A stretch of DNA of 34,729 nucleotides from the NCBI GenBank assembly GCA_023381515.1, contig JAMCQI010000034.1, positions 1 through 34,729 on the forward strand. The letters run 5' to 3'. The translations under genes and the position numbers were made by a program. Within the stretch, counting starts at the first letter, position 1. The number at the start of each line of letters is the position of its first letter. The notes beneath the pieces are model-generated. The model saw only the letters and a program-made list of their open reading frames with translations, ran no database searches and had not been told where the DNA came from. Positions 23,000 through 32,700 of this stretch are shown one piece after another. The DNA is from Chloroflexota bacterium (GTDB lineage: Bacteria > Chloroflexota > Anaerolineae > UBA4142).

Positions 23000-25900
23000 T
23001 CATCTGCTGCCCGGCCTATTGGTGTTTCTGGCGCGTCGCGCCGCGAGCTCATCCATAGCGACCAACCGCAGAAATGCAACGATTTCAATGCCGCCGGGAC
23101 GCTCCTGTTCTTCCCACGCATAGAGGGGCACCGCCTCTCGAGTCGCATCCTCGCGCGCCGAGTCCGGCAATACGAAACGCGCCGCGTCCAGTCTTCCCAG
23201 CCGGTCGGCGAGCGCCACATCGTCATGTTCGAGTTCCATCTCGACGGCATGGCCGAGCTCGTCCAGATTGGATCTGATGTGGGCTGGATCGTTCAACGGA
23301 AGCCCTAAGACAAAAGTTCGCATTGCGACGACGAGCGGCGCCTCGATTTTGGTTATGTCCTCCGGCAAAGCGAGCGCGACATCCACCGACTGGTTTGACA
23401 AATACAGACGATAGCGGTACTTGTTATCGGACTGCGGCAGCATCTCGCGCCGGACAAGTCCACCCAGAACCGCCAACGCAAAAATCCGAGCTCTCGCGTG
23501 ATTTTCCAGCGCCGCTACGAATAACGGATTGGAAATACGCGACGGCATCTCAAGGTCGCGCATCATCCGCTGTTCCAATACAAGAGCATTCTGTTCGGCC
23601 GGAAAAACGTGTGCTGGTTCGCGCCAGCCAATCTGCCCCTGGGCGCCGCTTTCCGAAATCCCAAATGCCCAGCGATACGTGTCGTTCGCTTGCTTCCGAA
23701 GCAGGAATGCCGACACAGGCACAACCTCGGTAATCGAGAGCAATCCGCACGTCAACGGTTCGGTGATCGGAACGACCTCGACCCTCGGTCCCTGAAGCGA
23801 TTCCTCCACTTTGCGACGTAGTGTCTCAGCTTCCGACACATTGGCATTTACGTTCACAAAGTACTTTGTCTGGTATTGATTGGGAATCACGTTAACGGCT
23901 TGCGGCGTTTCAGGCGGCGCAAGCGTCGGCTCAATGGGCGCAAGCGGAACGGCACGCTCGCACATCGCCTTCTCGGTTGCTTGAAGATGATCTGCATTCA
24001 GTAGTTCCCGGCTCAAGATCTCCGCTAGCAGCATGTCCTTTCGGTCCCATAGACCCTTAAGCAGCACTCCGGCAAGCTCTTCCAGATGATCCGCAAGTAC
24101 ACGAGCGTTCGAATTGCCAGGTGACACAAGATTGTCTTCCCATGTCACAAAATTTAGTCGGACTCGACGCTGGCCGTTCTCGTCCGTAACCTGCCAGTAG
24201 AACCGGTCATAATGCTGGTCGACGAGGGGATTCAGATAGTCGTGGTATATCTGGTCGATCAGATCATCCGAAACGAGGTACCGCCGCGATTCGATCTTCG
24301 CCATCTCGGCGCGCTGCATGCGGCGATCTTGCTCGCGTAACCGCAGAATTTCGTAGGCGCCTAGCTGGTTCGGTTTGCCTCCGGCTACGAGGCAAGCCAT
24401 GTCATAGAGTTCGGACCTTAGTTCTCGCGCCCCCGCCAGAAACGCATCGTAAACATCGCAGAGAGTACGGGCTTGGCCTGACTGTTCTTTGATCACTGCC
24501 GATTCAAGCGTTCTCAGTTGTGAGGCAATTCCAGCAAGTATGCCTTCCACTTTCTCCAGCAAGGCCGGCGCGTAGCCGATTTTGCCGCAGCGAGCCTGTT
24601 CGATTGTGCTTCCCTCCCGTCCATTGAGCACTCGCAGCACGGCATCTGCGAGAAAATCATGGAACAGGGTTCGGCGCGCGTGAACGAATGCGTCTGGGTC
24701 CTGTTTGTCGATCGTCACGAGGAACGTCTTTGCGCGAGCGCGTAATTCTTCGAGTTGTCCTCCCTCCCACGCATCGACGAGCGGCCAGATTTCGTTCAAC
24801 GGTGGATTCAGGCTCGCGCTCCAATTGAGCACCTCGTGCGCTTTGTCTTCGAGCGTAAAGCCTCTTGTCTCTTCCATGTTGAACTCCGCGGTGAGTGGCA
24901 AGTCGGTGCCGACATAACGCGGGGACGTGACATATGCACGTATCAGGGCTTGACCAAAGCGCGCTCGAAGCTCGGCAACAATATCGGGCAGCGGCAAACG
25001 GTAAACAAAGTTACCCACGGTGCCGAGGACCGCTTCGCCGCGATTCGTCTGCACGTTCACCGCGTAGGAACGCGTCGTCTCGCGGAATTTCTCCAGTGCG
25101 TAGTCGCGAGATCGGCTGGCGGGGTCAAGAAGCAAAATCAGCACATCCGCGAGCGCAGGGAAAACCCCATATTCTGGACGTGTGCCGGCGAGATACGCCG
25201 CGGTATCGAGCAAATAGACGTTGTCAAACAAACCTACTGTACAGTAGCCATTCAGTACGCTTCCCGGTGCGCTATCCTTGTACTGCATTGGATACGGTCG
25301 ATCTTTGGCGAGCTGAAAGCGACCGATCTCACGCAGCGCGGCGAAGGAATTGATCCTTTGTCGCTCCGGATTCGCGTGGGGAATTGCGCGGAAAGCACCC
25401 TCGCCGACCAGGAATGCTTCGATGGCGACTGAGGCTTTGATGCCGGCAGCCAGGGCCGCATGCCGGACGATGTACGCGATGTCGTTGATCGTTCCGCTGC
25501 CGGTGCCGCCTCCGAGTGAACCGACGATGATGACGTGGGCGCGGTAGTTTTCCTCAATCGGTTCCTTCACTGCGCCGAGATTGTCGCACAATTGTTTGAA
25601 AAGGCCGGTCTCTGGTCGGTCCTGCTGTATTGTTCGGACAAGTGCCGCGCGCCCCATCGGGCGATTGGAATGTGTGCCGCGCGCAATGTCGCGATCCACA
25701 ACGCTAAGGTGTTCACGATAATCCTTTGCCGGGAACCAACTGCGTATTTCCGGTTCCGCGGTCCCGTCTGTCGCTATTTGATCGATAAGCGTGTTCAGGT
25801 CTTCGGTAAGGACGGTTTTTTCCGACGCGTCCAGCTCCACGCCGGCGAATCGTATCGACGTTTGTCTATCCCCGGCTGTTTCAGATTCCGCGGTATCGAG

Positions 25901-28900
25901 CAGGAGCAAGCGCACGTTTTCTGGCATTCGGTTGCCGCCCGCGTCTAGCAAATTCTTCTTTAATTGAGTTAGAACCCACCGTCCCGTGCCGCCCAGACCA
26001 ATGATGAGAGCATTGTCAGGATTCCAGATGATTGGTGGGGCGAATTGGGAGATGAAGCCAGGCCGCGGCGGCGAAAGTGGCGGCGGTGGTGGAAGGGGTG
26101 GCTGGGGGATCACAGTTTTCCTCCGACAAAGCAGCCAACACAGAAACAGCAATGGGATCAACGGTAGGAACCATGGCCATAATTCAACAGCTCCACCAAA
26201 GACTCGCACGTTGCAGGTAAGCCCTGGTGGCAGGTGGTTGCCGGAGGGATCCCAAGGCTGTTGCAGTTCATGCTGCCATATCTTTAGCATCTCGGGGTAC
26301 TGAATATCGTCCGTATCCAAGCCGTTGTATACGATGAGCCCTCTACCATCAAAAGCGTATGCGTGCACAAAGCCTTGCTGGTTGTTCACGTTTCGGGCCT
26401 GGGCGTCGCCGCACCACGCATAGTTCCGAGTCATCATCACATTCGCGTCGCCGATTTCGGTGTCTCGAGTGATCGCGCTGGCGTCGACGTAGCTTGGCGA
26501 ATTCGGATCACGACTCATCATGGGATCGTCACTTACAATTGCAAAGATGCCGCTGTTCGAACCTCGGCCGCCTGGGTTATCAGTCACGAATGGATAGGGT
26601 AACCACGAATAATCTACCGAAAACGAGTTGCCGATGCCATAACCCCAGCTGCCACAGACATCGGAATCATAGATGATTAGTTTGCCTCCATTGTTAACCC
26701 AATTCACCAATGCGACCTTTTGCGAGGCCGAGAGCTGTGCGCCGATATCACAGACCTGTGAGATCACCACCGTATCATAGTTGGCAAGTACGTCGGTCGT
26801 GACCTGTGAAGCATTTACGTCCATAAAACTGAACCCGCGTGGTCGCGGCATGAAATTAGCGGCGTCGAGAATCGCCACGTTCACGCTGCCGCTGACCCCG
26901 ACAGTTGCGCTGATGTTGGCTACGGCCCCCACGATTGGACTAACCGCGGTAGGCGCGACATTCGAGCCGGAGTTGCCAGCAAAGGGCGTTTTGGTCAGCG
27001 CGGTCGAGCCGGTGCCGAGCGGCGCCGCCGCGACCGGCAACGCGCACATTGATGCAGCAAGCGCTTGCCCAACGAAGAACGCGAGCACAAACAGATATAT
27101 GAAGAGCAAGAAACAGGGTAGCCAGCACCAGCGCCGATGTGTCTTGATTTCGTAAAGCCAATCTATGTGACGCCAACGCGATAGCAGAAACCAAAGTAGC
27201 AGCACCAACAGAGGCAGCAACAGCGGCGGCAGCCAGATGTACCAATCGTTGCAGTACGCCCCGCCATCCAAAAGAAGTTGCTTGAGAATGCTGGGCGGCG
27301 CACTGGGGGTGAACGGCGGCAAAGGCGTTGCGGCTGGACCAGGAGGAAGCACGAAAGAAGTTGCTGAGGGCGTTGGACTCGGTCCTGGTGTTATGGTCGA
27401 CGGTGGCGGCGCTACTGTCCCAACAATGAGCGCATAGGGTGTCGGCGGCGACCCGGGAGCGACCTGGCCACCTTCATCCAAGACGGAATTCTCGAGGTAG
27501 CCATTGCAGTCAATTCCCGCTGCGCCGATGTGTCTAACGACTCTTTGACCGGCTGCGCTTATGGGCACACTCAGCTGATAGGACAGGGCCAAAGTCTCGC
27601 TCTTCCCGATGCGTGGCAATTCCCAAACAACCTTGCCTGGACTTGCGAGTTGGCCGCCACTGCTGATGTTGGAGAGCTGTAGGAGACCATCCGGCGCGAA
27701 TTCGTCGGCGATCCGGAACTTGAGCGAGGCAGCATTCAGATCTGCGTTGGTTGCGGACAGAAACAGGTCGCGCAATTGGTCAGTACCTGGATCTGTAAAG
27801 AACCGACGAGTGTCGACACCCATCGCCGATACGTCTGCATCTTTGATCTTTCGCTCGTCGGCGATGTTGAGCGTGTTGGCAACAATGTAAATCGGGTAGA
27901 GAGTTCCAACTTCGCGCGCAGCGTTCTTTGTAGCGGTAGCGGTCACCGGATCATTGTCGTGCAGCAGCAAGAATATTGCTTTGGCACGATCCTTGGGAGT
28001 CTTGTCGAGAATCTGCTTGGCAAGGCGAATTCCTTCCGCGATGTTGGTGTCTCCTTGCGGAACAATGCCGTCCACTGCTTTGAGTGCCAATCCATAGTCT
28101 TGGGTGAGGTCTTGCAAGAGAAAGGCCTGAGGACCTGTCGTTTCCGTCTTGCTGGTCACAATCGCCAGTGTGGACAGCTCCGGTTTGGAACGGTCGCGAT
28201 AAATAGGTTGCTCCAGCTGGGCAAGCAGCTGGTGGGTGAAGTCGCGCGTTTTTGCCCAGTTTGATCCGTTTTGTCCATTGCCAGCGCTTTCAGAAATGTC
28301 AAAGACAAAAATAGCGTCTAGCGGTTGCGTGGGTATCCCTCGGCATTCCAGGATACTTGCCCCGGTCAGCTTGATGGTGACTAGGGCATTTTGGCCCGGC
28401 ACCAGCGTGCTGGGCTGGATGCTTTCAGCGATGGTGGTACTGTCCGGAACTCGTGGCGGAAGCCCGGGCGGAGGGACAGGATATGGCGTAGGAACCGTGA
28501 CCGTCGCGGCAGCCTGCGCTGGGTCGCCGCCTGTCTGCAAGTAGATGCTGTCGGTCGAGGTCAAAACGGCCGCACCATTCCGAAGTTCGACCTTCACAGT
28601 ATGTATGCCCTCGGCGGCCTTCAATTGCCAAGCCTTGGTCTGACCAAATGGCTCCCACGCGCCGAAAGAATCGGTATCATTCTTGAGTCTCATTTGCTGT
28701 GCCCATCCAGCGCCGTGGAGGCTAAGCGATACATCGGGCGAAGTTGTCAATATCGCGTCACTGTTGATGATTAGTGGGTAGACATCTTGGCGTTCGCCAA
28801 ACAGCTGTGCCCAAAAGTGCGTACATGACCCACTCCCACAGCCATTGACACTGCCTGGATCGTAGGCATATCCGACCCCGGTCTCACGAGGACTCGTACT

Positions 28901-29326
28901 GAGGATGTTCGCCCGGTGACCAGGGCTATTCATCCACGAGCGAACCACTGCCTCTGGCGTGGCTTGCCCTTCGGCAATATTCTCTGCGATGAAAAGCCAA
29001 GCGTAGCCTGCGGCGGTTGCGCGAATCCCTGGATTGGAATTGGTTTGCGGATTGATGTGATTGAAGAAACCTATCGATGCCATTGCACGTGCTTGCGATT
29101 CTGCTGCCGAGTCGAGTTTAAGATCCTCCTTCAATGGCAGCAGACCCGCCTGCACTCGTTCACGATTGGTGAGCTCGACAACTTGCTGCCCGAATGTCGG
29201 TCCAGCCGGAATCGAATCCGACCGTGCAAGAGTCGATTGAGGGACGAACTGAAATGCTACCAAGAAAAACACGAAACATGAGGCGAACAAGAACTCGATG
29301 AAACAATGACGCCGAAAGCCCCTCAT
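23000..29326 (-). CDS. CAP-VWA-membrane-amidotransferase-like-tubulin fusion protein
   Basis: One intact 2108-aa frame holds, in order: a signal segment (about 9-34); a CAP/SCP domain (about 49-185: LTNRERVQAGLLPL, FNHINP, ENIAEG, SWMNSPGHRANIL, HFWAQLFG); a beta linker; a VWA domain with MIDAS-like DISES (343-347) and QGDTNIAEG; a Pro/Thr/Ser linker; membrane helices at about 696-716 and 735-761; an amidotransferase/ThuA-like Rossmann domain (about 813-1035: DTVVISQVCDIG, WVNNGGKLIIYDSD); a third helix (1049-1067); a poly-Pro linker; and a tubulin-like domain from about 1103 with GLGGTG (1110-1115), LLLLDTAESE, RPMGRAAL and GGGTGSG (1272-1278). Positive charges flank the helices so that CAP, VWA and amidotransferase-like parts are outside and the tubulin part is inside. 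The start at 29326 follows GGAGG. The function is unknown; the design suggests an outside-to-cytoskeleton link. Confidence 0.9.
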   Translation of the reverse strand: MRGFRRHCFIEFLFASCFVFFLVAFQFVPQSTLARSDSIPAGPTFGQQVVELTNRERVQAGLLPLKEDLKLDSAAESQARAMASIGFFNHINPQTNSNPGIRATAAGYAWLFIAENIAEGQATPEAVVRSWMNSPGHRANILSTSPRETGVGYAYDPGSVNGCGSGSCTHFWAQLFGERQDVYPLIINSDAILTTSPDVSLSLHGAGWAQQMRLKNDTDSFGAWEPFGQTKAWQLKAAEGIHTVKVELRNGAAVLTSTDSIYLQTGGDPAQAAATVTVPTPYPVPPPGLPPRVPDSTTIAESIQPSTLVPGQNALVTIKLTGASILECRGIPTQPLDAIFVFDISESAGNGQNGSNWAKTRDFTHQLLAQLEQPIYRDRSKPELSTLAIVTSKTETTGPQAFLLQDLTQDYGLALKAVDGIVPQGDTNIAEGIRLAKQILDKTPKDRAKAIFLLLHDNDPVTATATKNAAREVGTLYPIYIVANTLNIADERKIKDADVSAMGVDTRRFFTDPGTDQLRDLFLSATNADLNAASLKFRIADEFAPDGLLQLSNISSGGQLASPGKVVWELPRIGKSETLALSYQLSVPISAAGQRVVRHIGAAGIDCNGYLENSVLDEGGQVAPGSPPTPYALIVGTVAPPPSTITPGPSPTPSATSFVLPPGPAATPLPPFTPSAPPSILKQLLLDGGAYCNDWYIWLPPLLLPLLVLLLWFLLSRWRHIDWLYEIKTHRRWCWLPCFLLFIYLFVLAFFVGQALAASMCALPVAAAPLGTGSTALTKTPFAGNSGSNVAPTAVSPIVGAVANISATVGVSGSVNVAILDAANFMPRPRGFSFMDVNASQVTTDVLANYDTVVISQVCDIGAQLSASQKVALVNWVNNGGKLIIYDSDVCGSWGYGIGNSFSVDYSWLPYPFVTDNPGGRGSNSGIFAIVSDDPMMSRDPNSPSYVDASAITRDTEIGDANVMMTRNYAWCGDAQARNVNNQQGFVHAYAFDGRGLIVYNGLDTDDIQYPEMLKIWQHELQQPWDPSGNHLPPGLTCNVRVFGGAVELWPWFLPLIPLLFLCWLLCRRKTVIPQPPLPPPPPLSPPRPGFISQFAPPIIWNPDNALIIGLGGTGRWVLTQLKKNLLDAGGNRMPENVRLLLLDTAESETAGDRQTSIRFAGVELDASEKTVLTEDLNTLIDQIATDGTAEPEIRSWFPAKDYREHLSVVDRDIARGTHSNRPMGRAALVRTIQQDRPETGLFKQLCDNLGAVKEPIEENYRAHVIIVGSLGGGTGSGTINDIAYIVRHAALAAGIKASVAIEAFLVGEGAFRAIPHANPERQRINSFAALREIGRFQLAKDRPYPMQYKDSAPGSVLNGYCTVGLFDNVYLLDTAAYLAGTRPEYGVFPALADVLILLLDPASRSRDYALEKFRETTRSYAVNVQTNRGEAVLGTVGNFVYRLPLPDIVAELRARFGQALIRAYVTSPRYVGTDLPLTAEFNMEETRGFTLEDKAHEVLNWSASLNPPLNEIWPLVDAWEGGQLEELRARAKTFLVTIDKQDPDAFVHARRTLFHDFLADAVLRVLNGREGSTIEQARCGKIGYAPALLEKVEGILAGIASQLRTLESAVIKEQSGQARTLCDVYDAFLAGARELRSELYDMACLVAGGKPNQLGAYEILRLREQDRRMQRAEMAKIESRRYLVSDDLIDQIYHDYLNPLVDQHYDRFYWQVTDENGQRRVRLNFVTWEDNLVSPGNSNARVLADHLEELAGVLLKGLWDRKDMLLAEILSRELLNADHLQATEKAMCERAVPLAPIEPTLAPPETPQAVNVIPNQYQTKYFVNVNANVSEAETLRRKVEESLQGPRVEVVPITEPLTCGLLSITEVVPVSAFLLRKQANDTYRWAFGISESGAQGQIGWREPAHVFPAEQNALVLEQRMMRDLEMPSRISNPLFVAALENHARARIFALAVLGGLVRREMLPQSDNKYRYRLYLSNQSVDVALALPEDITKIEAPLVVAMRTFVLGLPLNDPAHIRSNLDELGHAVEMELEHDDVALADRLGRLDAARFVLPDSAREDATREAVPLYAWEEQERPGGIEIVAFLRLVAMDELAARRARNTNRPGSR

Positions 29327-29540
29327 CGTAGCCCTCCATGGTATCATGGCATCTATGAGTTACCTGCAACCCGGCCGGCCAATTCGATCACTCGGCAGGA
29401 GCGGGCATCTTGTCCGATCTTCTGCCCCCAATGTATTGCTGAGCTTCAGTAACACAACGAGAAGAAGTGACTTTCCTCTTCTACAGCACGGACGAAGGAA
29501 CGACGGTCCACGGAGCCTTGCCCTGAACTAGAACACTGAT

Positions 29541-29750
29541 TCAGGCGACACTTGATGGAGAAGTTATTCGCACACAGGTGCTTCCCTCAATTCTAATGAC
29601 CGCGTGCATCTTCGCCACTGCGCGTCTCGAGTCGGGGTAGTACGTGAAACCGACAAGGCCATGGCGGAAGGCGCCGGGTGATTCCTTGATTGAGTTCACC
29701 CGTAGGATGCTGTGAGCCGGCAGGTGGCGAATCAACTCGCCACCCGCCAC
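29541..29750 (-). CDS. Possible small protein in the operon gap
   Basis: A 69-codon frame starts with GTG at 29750, 16 bases after the stop of the tubulin-like gene, and reads GGELIRHLPAHSILRVNSIK, GLVGFTYYPDSRRAVAKMHA and VIRIEGSTCVRITSPSSVA. Composition is protein-like and it lies in the operon direction, but there is no good ribosome site, no recognised family, and its first codons lie inside the hairpin at 29723-29744. It could equally be chance. Confidence 0.25.
   Translation of the reverse strand: MAGGELIRHLPAHSILRVNSIKESPGAFRHGLVGFTYYPDSRRAVAKMHAVIRIEGSTCVRITSPSSVA
29723..29744. repeat. Perfect hairpin just after the first tubulin-like gene
   Basis: GGTGGCGA (29723-29730) and TCGCCACC (29737-29744) with a six-base loop, 22 bases past the stop at 29766. 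There is no U-tract, so it is more likely an mRNA-stabilising or processing structure, or an inverted binding site, than a Rho-independent terminator. Confidence 0.6.
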
Positions 29751-29765
29751 GTTGATCCAACAGGG

Positions 29766-32700
29766 CTATTGCACTTCATTCCGGATCATCTCGCGCAGAC
29801 TGGTCGTCTCGTCATTGAGCGCAAGATACAGAGCCGTGTAGAGATCGCGCTTCTGGCGATCGGGGTGCCGAAGGCGATCTACTTCTCCTTCGACTTCAGT
29901 GCCTGTCTCAGAAACGTAACGATCGACTGTCTGACCTCCTACGAGCCTTTCTCGCTGTGCGGCAATGTACTGTGCCTCGGCAATCAGCACCTTGATCCGA
30001 TTTTGTTTTTCAACCGACTTGGACTCAAGAGCCATCTTCAGCTCCGGTGTCAGCTCTGGCCCCTTGTCAAAGATTTCTTGGGCTTGCTTGCGACGAACAT
30101 CCTGCACTGCCCGCCTCACGCGATCAAAGTCAATGGGGCGAGTTATTCCCTCCCGCATATCTTTCTCGACGTAGTTGAATGTGCCCAACGCTGCGAGCAG
30201 GCTCACTTCTCCGCTCTTGGTCAAGCGAATTTCCTGAGCGGGACGCTTCGGTTGGGTCGGATCTTTCGTTGTCTCTTCGGGCAGAACTAACTGAAGATAG
30301 TTCTTGGTCACCCCACCCTCTTGCTCCGCTCCAGTGGTAATGAGCTCGAATGCGTAACAATTGGCGAACAGTCGGAATCGATCGATGTTCTCCAGCTGAA
30401 TGACCACCTTGTCTTCGAACATCCGGGCTTTGTGCTCCAATTCGGTTTGCGCACGATCTTCATATTTGACAGAGTTCACCTCAGCCGGGTAGAGGTGGAG
30501 AATGTCACGCCCCCGTCCGGCTACCGGCCCGGTACCGCGCCACAACATATAGTCTCCCTCCGCTTCCCAGAAGGATTCCATACTCTGGACCGGGATGAGA
30601 TCAATATTGTAAATGAGCGTCAGTTTGTACCGATCTGCCGACTGCACAAGCTGGGCGAACCGATCGTCTGCCACTTGAGAGCGATCAGCCACGTCGCGCT
30701 TGAGCTGGAAGAGGTAATCTTGATCGTCGGCCGACTCGCCGAACGCGACGCGCAAATAGTTGGAAGGAATGGGGCTGGCGGGGGCACGCTTGCCGAACTC
30801 GAGCAAGATGCCGCTGTTGTCAAAGAGCTTCTCGCCCAGTCCGTCTTGGCCGCTTGAGGCGAACTTGCTCTTTAGATATTTGAGTACCGATTCCCGTTTC
30901 CATGCTTCAGCGAAAGCCTCGCGGGCGCGGTCGAGAATCAGATCTACGTTGTGTTTACGGACGTTGCCTGTCAGCGCACTGGATTTGCTTTCGCCATCCT
31001 TGTGTACGACCACGTTCAAGCCGATCGAGAACTCGGTCCGCGCACCCGTCTGCGTTGCCGTCACTTGCCACGATAGATCGCGCAGCATTTCGTTGACCTT
31101 ATCGCCTCGCTGAACGGCGTACTCATGGAACAGACGCTGTTCATAGCCGGGATCGAAGTACGGTGATTGAGGATTGACGCTGGGCACCGCTTGGCGTACC
31201 GGGATTTTCTCTTCATTGAGCCGGTTGACCAGCACCTGTTTGTTCCCCGTTACCAGATCGGCATAGAGACTGTTTTGGCCGACGCCCAATGCGTTAGACC
31301 AAATCATGGCTTTGGTATGCGCGTCCTGCACGTATTCCCTCAATGCCGTGATGGTCGTGACTGCCATGAGCTCGATTGTCTCTAGGCGCAGGGTATCGAT
31401 GAGCCGCTGCTCCGAGTTGAGGTAGTTTTCTTGAGCTCGAGTTGCCGCCCCCGGAAAACGGCTGGACGCTTGTTTCTCCATCTCCGCAAGCAGTTGTTGG
31501 GCTCCACGCATCGCGTCACGCCGCGCCCCTTGGCTTTCACGCATTTCACGTGCCTGCCTGAGCAAATCCAGAAAGAGGTCCAACTCTTTCGCCACGCCGT
31601 CGAGGAAGTCAATTAGGAAGCCAAGTTTGCCTCCGCGCGACTGCCGATAGTCCTGAGTGCTGCTGCCATTGAGGATGTTCGCGGCGTAAAGGTTAAGCAG
31701 CACGCGGAAACGATCGAGATGAATCCTGTGATATTCCTCTATCGCCTTGCGATACTCACCCCCGTCACGCCGACCATCAGGTTTCTCCGCACCAAGGTGT
31801 TGTGCCTTGTAGTTCTTCACACCGTCGATGATCCGACGCAGCCCGTCCTGCGGCTTTTCGCGCGACACCTTGTTGCTCGGCGGAACGATCTCTAGCAGTT
31901 GCTGATTGATTGTGGCTTCCACCTTCTGCGCGACGCCGGCTGACGCGGCGCCCGAAGGCGTATAGGCGAGCGACCAAGTCTTTAGATCGCGGCCCGCTAG
32001 CTCGGAGACGATATCGTCTTTGTTTTGGGGGCTGTAGCGCGCAGTAACGCCAACGATATCCTGCACCAACGCAGTATTCTCGGCTCCCCGCGTGGCGTCC
32101 TGGTTGTCCGTAACCGACTGCACGCCCAAGAACGCACGCGCCTCCGCATTGCCGGGCTTGCCGTCGCCCGCTTCGATGTTGCGATTGGGCGCGAGGCGAA
32201 TTGGTACTCCGTCTTTGTCCTTGTCTTTCGGATCACAGCCCAAGAAAGTATCCAGCGCGTCGAGCGCAAGTTGATGCGAGAAAGCTTCGATGATGTAGTA
32301 GAGAGGTAGAACGAAACTGAACGTCCCGAGCGCACTGTATGTCGCCGTGACCTCGCGATTCCCTTGATCGGAAACAACCTTGTTGAGGTTGATCTGGTGT
32401 TGTGCAAAAGCATGTCCGCCTTCCTCGTCCAATGCCGCTACGATCGTATCTGCAATAGTTGGAGCAACGCCGAGGTCGAGCGGAACCGCGCTAAGGTCGT
32501 TCTTGGCGCGTCGCCCGTCAATGTAGTAGAGGAAATCGAATAGCTTGCTTTTGATGCGTCCCTGCCACACGTCACGCCCGTCGGCCACCACGTTCGTGCC
32601 ATGATAGTACATCGGGTATCCGTTCTCCCAATCGAATTTCACCATGAACCGCTTGTTTTCTCGCATCGCCGCGTAGGCTCGCGCACGCATGTCACGCGTT

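Larger units (their letters stand above)
29327..29765. other. Long gap inside the tubulin-like operon
   Basis: All other spacings in the operon are 1-60 bases, but 439 bases separate the two tubulin-like genes. The gap holds a perfect eight-base hairpin (29723-29744) and one possible small open frame (29541-29750). No convincing promoter was found. It may contain a control region, a processing site or a decayed gene. Confidence 0.5.

Noticed and set aside
22951..23250. N-terminal extension of the kinase-like protein
   Set aside because: The extra 100 residues are a shadow of the upstream gene, and the ATG at 22950 has a proper ribosome site.
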